The position numbers were made by a program, and so were the translations under genes. DNA of 64,000 nt, taken from contig JAJEKV010000056.1 in assembly GCA_021234155.1 (NCBI GenBank), forward strand, positions 3,517,330 through 3,581,329, given 5' to 3'. The notes beneath the pieces are model-generated. The model worked only from the letters and a program-made list of their open reading frames with translations, ran no database searches and had not been told where the DNA came from. Source of the DNA: Isoetes taiwanensis. Its lineage: Eukaryota; Streptophyta; Lycopodiopsida; Isoetales; Isoetaceae. Below are positions 1 through 11,596 of this stretch, piece after piece; within the stretch, counting starts at the first letter, position 1; every line of letters begins with the position of its first letter.

Positions 1-2126
1 TGTAGTAGCGATTTCCAGAAAAAGAAATTAGAATGGAATGAGTCCCACTTTAATTAAATACGACTTTTATATATAAACAATGGTTAAATTGTTTAGGCAG
101 CTAGCTAGTATACATGAACATCAAGCATCCATATGATATGACTAAGCGTCCATATGATATGAACCTTCTACTGTCATCATCATCTTGTAAAAAGCAAAAT
201 TTCCACTTGATTTGGCCATACCCATGGTCTAGAGTCAAACTCTCTCACTAGAAGTCAAATGGTGAGACAAAGTGCCAAATTCTCAAAGGAGGCAACAAAA
301 GTAAAAAAATTTGCCTAAAGGAAGCAAATTATATACATTTGGCATTAAGAGATTGTTAAAAGTTCTTTTGCAAAAGAATTTCAAAAATATGTTCAATTAG
401 GCCTTCATATTTGATTTCTTACAGGAAATGTGCGGTATATTTTTAGAAAAAAAAATCCTATCTCACTTCCCTCGGCCTAGATTTCCGAGTCCAATCCTTG
501 CCCGTGGTATATCAGGGCATGTAGGCCGATGGAGGTACCAAGGCCACGTGGATATGGCATTAATTATCAATAATATTGAATTTTTGGCCCCAACATATCC
601 TTGGTCCTCCTTTGAATTTTTACGTAGGATATCCATCAAGAGATTCATAGATAAACTAAAAAACAAAATCTAGCTCGGATTTGCCAGAGCAGAAATGAAC
701 ATAGGATTTGAAAGGGAAATGGCTCGAGGATTTTTCGGGAGCTTCTGAAGAGCGAATCGAACTTTGAAGAAAGTGAGGTTCGAGATTTTGAACTTGAACT
801 TGCCTTCACATATCGGAATTATGCATAGTTACTTGACAATTTAAGATGACATTGTGTACCTTATTTGATCTGTGCCCAGACATCGAGCTTGGGATTAACA
901 TTACTGCTTTGTATGATTCTTTGGTGAATGAAAATCAGATCCTTGTTGAAATATTTGTAGAATGATCTCTGTTGACTTTGTGTTTAGCATCATGGATTGA
1001 TAACAATTGACCTTGCATTCAAGCCACGAGGAAAAATATAGCAAAATTTGTAGCATATGCATCTATAGCATGGGGATTTAATATCCATGTGGGTTAATGA
1101 TGATCAAAGTGCATAATTTTACGATAAAAATCTGCATTTGCATAGCTGGATCAATCATCTACTCATACTACTAGTCCATGCATTTTTCCTTGGTGATGCT
1201 GCATGCTTTCACTTGCAAGGCATACTTAGCATAGATATCTATTAGAAGGCAAATGGAACAATCAAGCTTGTCGGGCTAGCTCAGTTGCTTTGCTTTGTTC
1301 ACTTTTTTGTAACAGTCTGTCAGGACCTAAACTCAAATTTCGGAGAAAAAGTGCTTTTAACTCTTGGCAAAGAGCATGCTTGATCATTGTGTCTGAGACT
1401 TATCTTGAGAGAGGATCGAGCATCAAATTCAAAAGAATGCCTTTGTCGAGGTTATAAAATTTCACTCTGCCCGAGATGTTGACCAAATCTTGACTTTATC
1501 AGTGCACTTTGAGTGGTTTGCATTGATTAAAATGCATCGACTTTATACCTAACATCCTTCAGGGCCTTAAGCATCTCTATCATCAAAATCACAAAAGCGA
1601 GACTCACTTTGAGTGCATTTGGCACATCTATTCTTGCAATGAGACTTTTTCCCTCTTTAGGGAAAGTGGTTAAATTATTATTTGAGCTTCCTACTTGGGA
1701 TTTTTCCACCACGAGTAGTTGCCTTAAGCATCCTAGAGGTTCTAAACCACTGAGGTTGAAGGTTTTGCCAGAAATACCTCAACACCATGGTAATGCTAAT
1801 GAGCTTGAACTCCTTTGTGTATTTCTCTAACAATGTGCTCTGATAAACAAACTCTTGCAGTTTTTGCATTAGCAGCCCTTATTGCATATTTCGGTCAAGC
1901 AAACCTTTCTTGATATCTACGAACATAATCTTTTCAAATGCCATTAGTACATTTTATAATGGTAAAGGCATTCCCCAAAGAGTTAGAATTGAAACTAAAG
2001 AATGTAACATTGTATCATTTGTTATGAACATCATGGAAAGGAATAAGATCTGAGGCACTATATCAGTTTTGTTTTCATCTTCTTTTAAGCATATGTTGCC
2101 AGGAGAGTTTTTTTTTGGGGCGGAGG

Positions 2127-2162
<36 letters not shown>

Positions 2163-3119
2163 GTGCGTGCGGGCGGGCGCATGCGCGTGCGTGCATGTTG
2201 GGGGGTTCTTCCCAGCATTTTTAGTTAAAGCTGGAAAAATCTGGTTTCTAAAGTAGATCCCAGAAAATTCCAATGAGAATTTTGTAAAACATCTAATAAG
2301 CCCAACAAATCAGAGGATTTTTTGTTCAAAATCCTATAAGTTTAAAAAAGCATAGCATTATGCTAGTTTAAGCAAAATCTAAATTCGAGGTACTATGACA
2401 TATTTAAAAGCTAGGCAAAAGCCTTAAAAAAAGAACGAGTCAAATGGGAATTTTATATTCTAAAGTATAAGAAATGCATATTTTCTTATGACATATACCA
2501 GGAGTTAGTTTCCACAAATGTGGGCTTTGACCAATGATGACAACCGAATGAAGAATTGGTGTAGAGGAAGGGTTAGAGCATATCCATCTATGGCGGGTAA
2601 CAAGCTTGGGTAGCATTAAGTAGAAGAGATCAGGATTAGAAGTTCAACTAGTACATGGTGGAAAAAACATTTTCCCAATGCTACTATACTTCTGAGAAGA
2701 ATACCAAATAAGAACGACCATCTAAGAAGCCGAGTATATATCGCTCATCCTCTCTCGAGAATGTCAATTTAACGATGTGGTTTGATAGCAATATATATGT
2801 TGTTATTGTAGATCCTAGATTAACAACTGATGTTATAATTATTGTGACACGTATAATTAAACTGCGCTATTGCAGAGATATCCATTTAACAAATGAGAGG
2901 AAATGAGCTACGTAATTTTTGAATGGAAATCAATGACATGTAGTATCAATAGCATTCCTCTGGTATTTCGAGGTACGTAATGTCAGAATATATGAAATGT
3001 ACTTTCGAGATAATGGAATGAATTATTTTGATTCAATTTACGATTATACTTGTGCAGCAGCAGTCAAAAACCTTGGAAAGGACAAGATTGATGGAGAGGC
3101 AGTTGCCAGGACGATTTCA
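1..3119. other. Stretch without a recognisable gene
   Basis: I see no supported gene here. ORFs are short and have no family resemblance or codon pattern that stands out. Local features are a short tandem motif at about 125-165 (two copies of a CATATGATATGA-type word) and the GT microsatellite listed separately. The base composition is AT-rich, like the rest of the intergenic DNA in the window. Confidence 0.6.
2129..2196. repeat. (GT)n / GC-rich purine-pyrimidine microsatellite
   Basis: About 19 GT dinucleotides run into a degenerate GTGCGTGCGGGC stretch. The alternating purine-pyrimidine pattern is the kind of sequence that can adopt Z-DNA in vitro. The ORFs predicted on the minus strand here (poly-His/Thr) are artefacts of the repeat. 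Confidence 0.9.
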
Positions 3120-3790
3120 AAATATTTATTTATTTTTATTTATTTGTCTAATGCTCACTGAGGACCTTGAGAGGCCATGGAACACAAATATTTACAACTT
3201 CAACAAGAATGTTCTGTGTGTATCCACCTTGCTCATATACTCTCCTAGAAAATATGGTTCCAAATTTAACAATGTAGAAAAGTCGTCTACATGTATGTCG
3301 AACTCATCTCTAATAAACTCATATGCTGAACAATGTAAAAAAGTATGAGTCTCATCTTCTACATCTCCTGAACCACATATCTTGCACTTTCTATCTTCCA
3401 AGGGAACTTTAAACCACCTGCCTACTTCAATTTCTAATCGATGAGAGCTGAATCTGTATCTGGCTATAATTTGCTTATATGCTTTTGGAATATCCGAGCA
3501 TAGATAAGCTTGACTTTTGTAATTTGTCATGACATTTACTTTTCCTCTGTAATGAACCATTCTACTACCTGGGGCTACCCATAAACAATCTATTGCAAGC
3601 CTTTCCAGTAAGGTTCTAGCCTCCTTTTTGTCACTAGGCCAATCCTTGCTCTGAATTTGCCGCTTGATAAGAGATTCGATTTGAGCTCTGTTCTTTGAGC
3701 CTATTCACAAAATTTACAGATTCATATAGTGCTTCAAGCTCCAGGGGTAGCATAAGCTATAAGAGTAGCATCTAGTCGTAAGTTTTGGTA
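3120..3790 (-). mobile_element. LINE (non-LTR retrotransposon) 3' fragment
   Basis: The minus-strand reading frame (3192-3560 and upstream) shows the C-terminal end of a plant LINE reverse-transcriptase polyprotein. A run around AYKQIIARYRFSSHRLEIE is followed by a zinc-ribbon-like motif with KCKICGSGDVEDETHTFLHC, the zf-RVT type found after the RT domain. Upstream, the frame continues with a segment like ESVNFVNRLKEQSS. The RT core and endonuclease are absent, so the copy is 5' truncated, as is typical of target-primed reverse transcription. The 3' end, read on the minus strand, ends in a TAAA-type tetranucleotide repeat (about 3121-3145) instead of a plain poly(A). The same protein segment and 3' UTR recur in the larger element at 41554-43600, so both belong to one family. 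Confidence 0.8.
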
Positions 3791-6700
3791 GTCTGGTGTG
3801 TGGTAGGTATGGTAAAGAAAACATTTTGGTTGATTGACAAATTCGATGCTAATGAAATTGCATCCTTGAATGCTCCAAGGCATTTGCTGATGTTGAACAT
3901 TGTGTATATTGAGTCTTATGTTTAAAGTTAAAAAAAAAAAACATTAAGATGCATATCGAAACCTTGATCGAAGCCACCTTCACACAACACAAAATGCAAC
4001 TGGAAAGGAATAATGTTACAGATAGATGGGATAAAAAACATTATACAATTGACATACTGAAACAATATCTGAGGATGGAACAATAAGCATGACCATGTTT
4101 ATGGTAACCTAAAAAGAATGGGCAAACGCAAAAGAGAACCTGTGTAATGGTATAATATAGTAATTGTAGAAGATGCTAATCCACATTGACCAATAGAACG
4201 CTTTGAAAAAGCTATACATAACAACCATTGAATACAACAAACACGATGTTCCCAGACATTTTTAGATAGGGTTGAGAGCAACGTTTATATTTTTTTTTTG
4301 TATGAAACTGGCTAAGCTTTTAGAACATTTGTTCTTTATTGCAGAGGCCAAGATGACTCATTCAGTAACCAGTAACTCCGTGGATGTTAAATGAAGCAAG
4401 ATTTGAGAAATTCATTCAACCTGCTACGAATGAAAAATAAGATGTCAAGAGTGGTTTGCTTTTGGATTCTATAGTAGAGTCTATTTGGGGGGGGGAGGAG
4501 GGGGAGACAAAAAAACAAAAAAAAAAAATGGAAAAACAAAAAAACTTACACTTTGAAAGCTTTCCTACAACAATTGAAGTTATTGCAAGAATGAATATGA
4601 AACCTAAAATGCAAAAAACATTTTTTGAATTCAAACTCTTGCTAGGAAGTGGAAGTTGTGAAGCCAGCTAGGAAGAAAGGTCGATTAAGGGTCCATTACT
4701 TAAGGATAGATATCTTCGAAATAGATGAAGATGGAGGAGAAGAAAATTTTAAAAGAGAAGGGGAGAAGAGAGAGAGAAGCTGAGGAGAAAGCGCAGAAAG
4801 AGAGAACCAAAATTGAAAAGCAAAAGGAGAGGCTAGATAGGGAAGTTGCAGCAAGAGCATGGAAGGAAAAGAAAAGGGCTGAGGATGCTCAAAGGAAATA
4901 GAAATGTGGTGGTAGAAGAGTTGCAGAGGATTCATGTAAAAATGTAAAATTCATGTAAAATGATGTGGTTCTTGATTACGTACACCATTTAAACACTCTG
5001 AAATTTATCGGCCAAGGCACTTGCAAAACATTCTTTGTTAAACTTCAGCGCCAAAAGATATTGGGTGTAAAAGATACTCGGTGTGAAAAGAAAATAATTA
5101 CAAAAATCTGTACTGCAAAAGAAAATTCATGTAGTAGCACTTAATACAATTTGTCTTCCCAGGCTTGCTCTGTAAGAAGGCGGAAGGAAAGATATTCTTG
5201 AAATGTAGGACCTAAATCGCTTATTTTGTCTTATCGCTTATTTTGGGCCATTGATCGCATGAATATTCTATTTCTTATTCCAAATGGAGAAACCATGAAA
5301 TGATACATTGACCTTGATGAGTCAAATTGCCATTCCATGTCGACATATGATTTGGTACCAATGGTTTCAAGAAGTCAAAGATCTTTATACTGCTCACCAC
5401 AACGAGGTTGTAACATGATATATGAACCCCAATTGAACTCAAGTGAAGAAGCCCGAGCACTAAATCTCACAAGCACAAAATGTTCACAGGAGCTTGATTC
5501 TAGCATCTCAAAATTTGCTTGAGGAGGAAAATAGAGAGTGAATGACAGCATCTGCACAAACAAGAATACAATTTCAAATTCTGGACATGACAGACTGGAA
5601 GCCACTTCGGGATTTTCATCATTGCCCCTTTCCACGATACGCATGAAACATATCTACATATTGTAAGCGATTCGGCTTTATCCTCTCCACGGCCCTTCCA
5701 CGTTGATTTCCAAAATGTAGCTCCACAACTCCCAGAGATGCATGTGATCAACGGGAATATGCAAATCCGACAAAATCTAAGACCTCCGTCTCCGGCAGAA
5801 AAACAAGCTATTAATCGGCTCTGCATGAAGAGGAAAGCGAGTCACTGCAGCCACATGAGGATATGGCGAGATCTTGCTCTAGTACCTTTCACAACCACCG
5901 CTAAAAGGAAGGGCATGTTTCTTTTCAACCTTTTCTTATAGTATCATCTTAAAGGCGGCTTGGGACAAATTCTTATCCTGCCTCAATTTTTATCTTACCT
6001 CACTTGGCAGGATTCTCTGGAATGGCCAATTTATTCTCTCGAGATCTTTGTGTGGCTCCAAACCACAGGAATCCATAACTTCTACTCAAGTGGGATCCAA
6101 CTTCCTCACAAATTGGAGGCCACTAAGACCCTCCTTTGCAATTTCAAGCAATTGTGGCACAATAGGAGAAACTCGATTCGGAGCCACGGCTTTGTTTTGG
6201 ATGCAAGCCTTGCTTTTCGAGTGCCCGCAGTATACAATTCTTGATTCAACCTCCTAAACCGTGGACCAAATCTGGGTGATTAGAATCCCTTTAAGGAACC
6301 CATCTTGCCTCACGCAGTCAAGCCTCACAGTGATTTTGTTTCTTGAATCAATGCCCGCCGCCATGAATTAATCTATTTGAAGGAGGTTTACGAGGCATCA
6401 CTTACTTCTCGCCGTGTTAATCACTTGTCGCCATCATCGTGCTAAAAAGGCCCCTTGTTCCTTGCTTTACGCTTAACCCAAATGAAAATACTTAAATTAG
6501 CAACATGCCAAGTCACCTTTTTTTAGCATCTCGGTGAGAGGTGTCACGTTGTTCTAACATCTAATTTGTATACAGGCATCACTTTGGGTCAAACTAGCCC
6601 ATCCACCGTCAGCATTATACGAAAAAATCTACGAATACACCTCCATAACAACTCACAATCTTATGTAACATCATACGATTTTCACATTTTTGAAACCTTA

Positions 6701-9700
6701 TAGGGAAGAATTTGAAATGTACATATGGATTTGCGTTCTTGCCTCGTGTTTTTTCTGCCCATGGGATAGACGAGGATCGAGAACATAGATTTTGTTCCAT
6801 GGTCTCCTCATATATGTTATCTTTTTCTTTCCACTTACACTTTAGGATCAGTTGAAAAAGAGGAGAGGTGAAATTAAGCATTCCACTATGCAAGACTTAT
6901 GTTGTAACATATTGCAAACATCCCATATAAAAGTTTTAGAACAAAATAGTTACAATTTGTTCATTGCTCATGGGCAGCACTTTCTCATTTAAATTCTTGG
7001 ATATCGTTGTTTAATTCTGTCCCTGGCCAACAAATGCTTAACCATCTCCTCAATACATTTTTGGGGTCTTCTTCCACTAATTTTCCTTTTCCACTCTCCA
7101 TATCTGGCTAAGCTCCTCAATATGTAGATGAAAGAGACAGAGTAAAAGTGTCACTTAAAGAATATTTTAATGAATATTTTTATGGCTGTAAAACACAAAC
7201 ATAAGCCACCATTATGATAACACCCATTTACAGTCACATATAATCAAGATGGGCATCTACTTGTTAATGTCACCAATAACACTGCGTTGAAATTCATATT
7301 TCTACAATAAGCATTATTGGCTCCAATATTACAGGTTTTACACCTCACAAAAATATGGCATTTTTGAATAGAATGAAAGAAGGTTGGCTGGCTATGCACT
7401 TAAACTGTTTCAATTTCATCCTCTGGGAGCTGTACGTAATGTCAATTTCTTTCTTCAAGCTAAGGATGTTTATGTCTTATTTATCTACAATAATATAAAA
7501 TGCATGATGACACAAAGAAAAACAAATAACACAACAATGGTCATGTTTGTTGAATGCATATTCACTGAATCAATCTTACCCCTGCTCTCTTTTCCAATGT
7601 TAGGTTCAAGCGTTGCACATGCATGTAGAGTCAGAAGAATAAATCACTTCACATCCGCTCTTTCAATCTTCATGTCTACAGATTCCAACCCAAATGTAAA
7701 CTGGAAACAAATCAGGGCTTTAAATCTAACAAGGATCTCTGTAGAATCAGACTGCAAACACATGCCAAAAGTAAATATGCACTCGGAATCATGCAGCCTT
7801 ACACGTGATTGGAGGGCATGTTACGCTTGTCAGGGTCTTCAAGCTAGTTTCCAAACTCCTTTCCGTTGATGGGCAAGTCAGCTGTAAGTATCAGGCAAAG
7901 TTTTTACAAAGGGCACTAATACTATACGAAGTGCAATATCTATATTATTCTGCCATGGCATGGTAATGGATGTGAACATTTTACTGTTGTGAGTTGCACA
8001 ACACTTTGCATGTGCAAATGCCATTGCACATGCAGTTCTCACATGTGCAGAGGCCAGAAGGATGGATTTTCGATAAACTACATGCTTAGTAGTTCAATAA
8101 TGACAGGCTTATTATTTCCACAATGCCCATGTGCTTCATGTCCAACAATGTCATCTTGGTATACCAGCCACACAAGAAGTGTGCGTACCAGAAGATTGGG
8201 GAATCATTTACATGCATGTCATGTGTTTCTACTAGATTCCTTCATCTGCCACTTCATAGGCTTTCTAACTTGCCTACTGGATGATTGGCATCATCTCTAC
8301 GATGTTCTTTAAATTAACCTCTGCAGTCAAAGCGCTATCCCTGTTTTTTCTTGCCATAGAACAGAATAAATCAATTTAATCCAAAGCTTAGATGGGCTTG
8401 CTGTGCCAAAATTTAAACCTCAAGAAGCATTTATGAATCGGATCCTTCTGATGAATCGGAGCTTTTATTTTTAAAAGTCCCCAGGGATTGGCCTTTGAAT
8501 TCGTTTGTTTCAAAAGCAATCGAATCCAGCGGATTTGTTGCAATTTGTAATAGAAAACAAAACTTTACTCTAAAGGATTGAAGAGTTAAACCCATAATAG
8601 TTGTACCAAGAGTCTGAGCAGAATAACGCACCCGCAATGACCAGATTAATCAGTTCCAACAGCTGCTCTGCTCCAGCCGATGACCTGAGTGAGGCCGAAC
8701 TTGCTTTGGTTCAAGCAAGAAGGAAAACCGTGTGCCTTATGCTTCCTTTGCTTGCATTCCTATTTCAGCGACTACCCTGCTTCAGCGCCTGCAGATAGAG
8801 AGCACAAACGTGAATGAATGGCAAAGAAATTTAAAGCAGGAATCAACCCTAAATGGAACAAATAATCTACTGAATGTCGAATCCGAAGCTCCAGCATGCT
8901 ATCCGGCTCAATACCTTCTTCAAACGGAATGGAGGAGAGTGGAAATTTTCTTATCTGACGCTCTAGCCTAGCCTGCTACGTGGGCGCCAAAGCAAGCTCT
9001 GAAAGCAGCTGAAAGCAAGGGTGAATGCTACTGCATTTTAACACAAGGAGAAATGAAGGAAGGAGGCGGGATGAAAGGAGGAGGAAGCAGGCAAGATGAA
9101 GAAAGCGGCATCCCGGTTACGGCGGGGATAAGCTGAAGGAATGGTTCGGGTGATACGTGGCATTTACACAGTGAAAAAGATTGCGGCGGAGAAAAAATAG
9201 AAGTGCAGAAAAAAAGAAAGAAAAATGGGAGACTCGATTATATATGATTATATATGTGTGGATAAATTTATTTGTCTCCATGTCTCCATCTTTTAAATGG
9301 TAACAAGAATGCAATTCACCTAGCATGGACGTAAAACTTCCTTCCTTCCTTCCTTGTAACAATAATCAACTATACCTTCAAAACAATGGAGTCGAGTATC
9401 GCTTTATAGCTAAAGCCACTAGGCAGACATGCAGTCTGTGGTCGGCCTAACCAAGCCAATTTTTCAGACGCAAGTTCATAAATGCAGTTGTCATGACAGA
9501 CATCCTGAAAACAACTTACACATGCAAATGGTCAATCGTGCTGCCACATTCCTTCGCCACAATATCAACAATGCAATGTAACGTTCATCTAAAGATTTGC
9601 AACTATCCACATACAAAGATTCAAACAAATTTGCAACGGCAATACTCATTGTCAACACTCATGTCGATGACAAGACTTTTCTTCCTCTACAACTCTTCCA

Positions 9701-9786
9701 ACACAACATTTCTATTTCTCAAAAGCATCCTCGTCCCTTTTCTTTTTCTGCAGTTATCCCTATCTAGCCTCTCGTTTTACGTACTA
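3791..9786. other. Stretch without a recognisable gene
   Basis: Apart from the short charge-rich ORF at 4725-4901, nothing here can be assigned. ORFs of 60-160 codons occur (for example 7384-7869 and 8601-8971 on plus), but they lack recognisable domains, consistent splice context or overlapping support, and I treat them as chance. A (CTTC)n run is at about 9341-9355. Confidence 0.5.
4725..4901 (+). pseudogene. Short charge-rich coiled-coil ORF, likely gene fragment
   Basis: A 58-codon plus-strand ORF starts immediately after an in-frame TAG and ends at TAG. Nearly every residue is Lys, Arg, Glu, Gln or Ala (it begins MKMEEKKILKEKG and contains KERTKIEKQKERLDRE). This is the heptad-compatible pattern of an alpha-helical coiled coil. 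It is too short to be a typical protein and has no flanking exon that I can join to it, so it may be the relic of the helical tail of a larger gene or transposon protein. The sequence is also purine-rich, so low-complexity chance is a real alternative. Confidence 0.3.
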
Positions 9787-9922
9787 GGTAATTGCCTGGA
9801 GGAGGCTCATTCCGCCCTGTAATAGGCGGAGCACGAGTGGCAGAGCCGCGAGTGCGCCGCCGAGTCTGGCGGCGCCGCCGGAGCCCTTTACAGGCGGAAT
9901 GAGTCGAGTCTGGGCAATTACC
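9787..9922. repeat. GC-rich foldback (inverted repeat)
   Basis: GGTAATTGCC at the left end pairs with GGCAATTACC at the right end, and CTCATTCCGCC (9806-9816) pairs with GGCGGAATGAG (9893-9903). The enclosed loop is strongly GC-rich (CGCCGCC and GGCGGCGCCGCC words) in otherwise AT-rich DNA. It sits directly against the left terminus of the 9927-10767 repeat unit. It could be a small foldback transposon or the edge of the adjacent element. Confidence 0.65.
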
Positions 9923-9926
9923 GGAC

Positions 9927-10767
9927 GTAATGACCTAATGGTTCAAATTTCCAAGAACAGTTTTGCTTGATCCGGCCCTGAGATCTGCAGATTTTACTTC
10001 AAATCCTGCTAGTTCTAGTTTCCGGCATAGGCCTTGCATACTGCTTCTGGCTTCCGGCACAAAGATGAAGAAAAAGTTTGCAAAAAATAGATGAAGCAAA
10101 TAGATAGGCATAGAAGCAGCAAATGATGTATACGGGCATGGCGGCTATAGCTTCAATCCTCTCTGTTTTAGTTCTACCCTTCTAGAACCCTTTAATCTGT
10201 AGCTCCAGTGGTAGCAGAGCTGGTGGATCGATGCCTTCTCAAATCTGTAGCTCCGGCAGTAGCAGAGCTGGTGAATCGATGCCTTCTAGGTTGTTACATT
10301 GCAAACCTGCTCAAATCCTTCTAGACCTCCTCCTCAAATCTGCAAACCTTCTAGACCTCCTCAAATCTGTAGGTTCGGCGGTAGCAGAGCTGTAGCTTCA
10401 AAGCAAATCTTCTTTTAGACCTCCTTTAATCTGTACCTTCTAGACCTCCTTTAATCTGTACCTTCAAAGCATGTAATAGTTATGGCAAGCTTATCTTCAA
10501 AGCATATAATATTTTTTCAAAGCTTATCTTCGGTGGTAGCAGAGCTGTAGCTTCAAAGCAAATCTCCTTAAATCTGTAGCTTCGGCGGTAGCAGAGCTGG
10601 TGGATCGCTGCCTACGCTGCAAATAGCCGGAAACAGAAGGAGAAACCTAGCGTTGATTAGAGAGAATGCAAATGGCCAAAAACAGGGGCTAGTGGCGGGC
10701 GCTCCAAACTATTGCGCCTTATAATCTTAAGCGAATATTGCCATAATTTGAACCATTTAGTCATTAC
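9927..10767. repeat. Putative non-autonomous element with internal degenerate repeats
   Basis: The left end GTAATGACCTAATGGTTCAAA and the right end are inverted copies (right end read as complement: GTAATGACTAAATGGTTCAAA), about 21 bp with one or two differences. Inside, a degenerate unit with the words AATCTGTAG, TCGGCGGTAGCAGAGCTG and TGGATCGATGCC is repeated about five times between 10195 and 10605. No ORF of note is present. A MITE or small Mutator-like element is the best reading. I cannot define a clean target-site duplication. Confidence 0.5.
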
Positions 10768-11596
10768 TTTTCGATTCTAGCTCTTTCGTTCTATACTTTC
10801 TCCTTAACCTTCTCTTCTCTCTTTTGATTTCTCCTTCTCCTCCTCCATCTCTTCTCGTCCTTTTTCATCTCTTTCAAAGACATCTCTCTCCGTAGAGGAA
10901 AAACCCTTTTATTCTATTCTATTCTCCTCAACGGATACTTTCTTTACCGTTATTCTTAGATGGCTTCACAAATTCCACGCAAATATCAACAAGACAATCA
11001 AATAATTGTGAGGAGCAACCTCACAAAACTTACCTTGAAAAGATTGTTCCCTGACTCTTGCAAAAAAAAAATGCGAACGCCTTGGTGCAGCCTTCTTCGT
11101 TGACCCAACCACATAACCCAAAATTCTGAGCTAGTTTTATGAAGCATCTTTGAACCTTGAAGATTAATCACCTAAAGCTACAACTTGAAATAGCTGATTC
11201 TGGCTTCTTTCAAAACCGAAACAGCAATTTGCAGACACGAATCTGATTCTAAAAAGGCAAACCATGTGAAAGATGATTTCCCCCGACAAAGATGGAGGTG
11301 GACCAGTCTATGTTACAAAAAACATAGACCAAGCAATAACATCTGCCATATATTTAACAATTTTTTAAAAACAATAAAAGAAGGGCTCGATTCTTACAGA
11401 ACATTTCGGAAGCTTATCACCCTAAATTATCCATCTTATTTGTAGGAAAAAAGAATGATTTTACAAGCTGAAATTCACAGCACAGCAACTCCGAGGGAGC
11501 TATGCAGCTTTTTTGTTGGGATGCCCTTGTTCATTTATAACATGATCCAACTATTTAATAGGCCCCCCAAAATCACGTCTTCTCTAGTCAGATCGT
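10768..11596. other. HBS1 downstream region / 3' UTR and intergenic DNA
   Basis: No coding sequence is seen. The stretch follows the HBS1 stop codon on the minus strand, so its right-hand part (about 11300-11596) should contain the HBS1 3' UTR and polyadenylation region. The left part is pyrimidine-rich on the plus strand (CTTCTCTCTTTT words, 10790-10870). Confidence 0.5.

Noticed and set aside
1954-2273. His/Thr-rich minus-strand ORFs
   Set aside because: Direct translation products of the GT microsatellite.
7384-7869. 161-codon plus-strand ORF
   Set aside because: It is one of the longer ORFs in the left part, but it has no domain, no splice context and no compositional bias.
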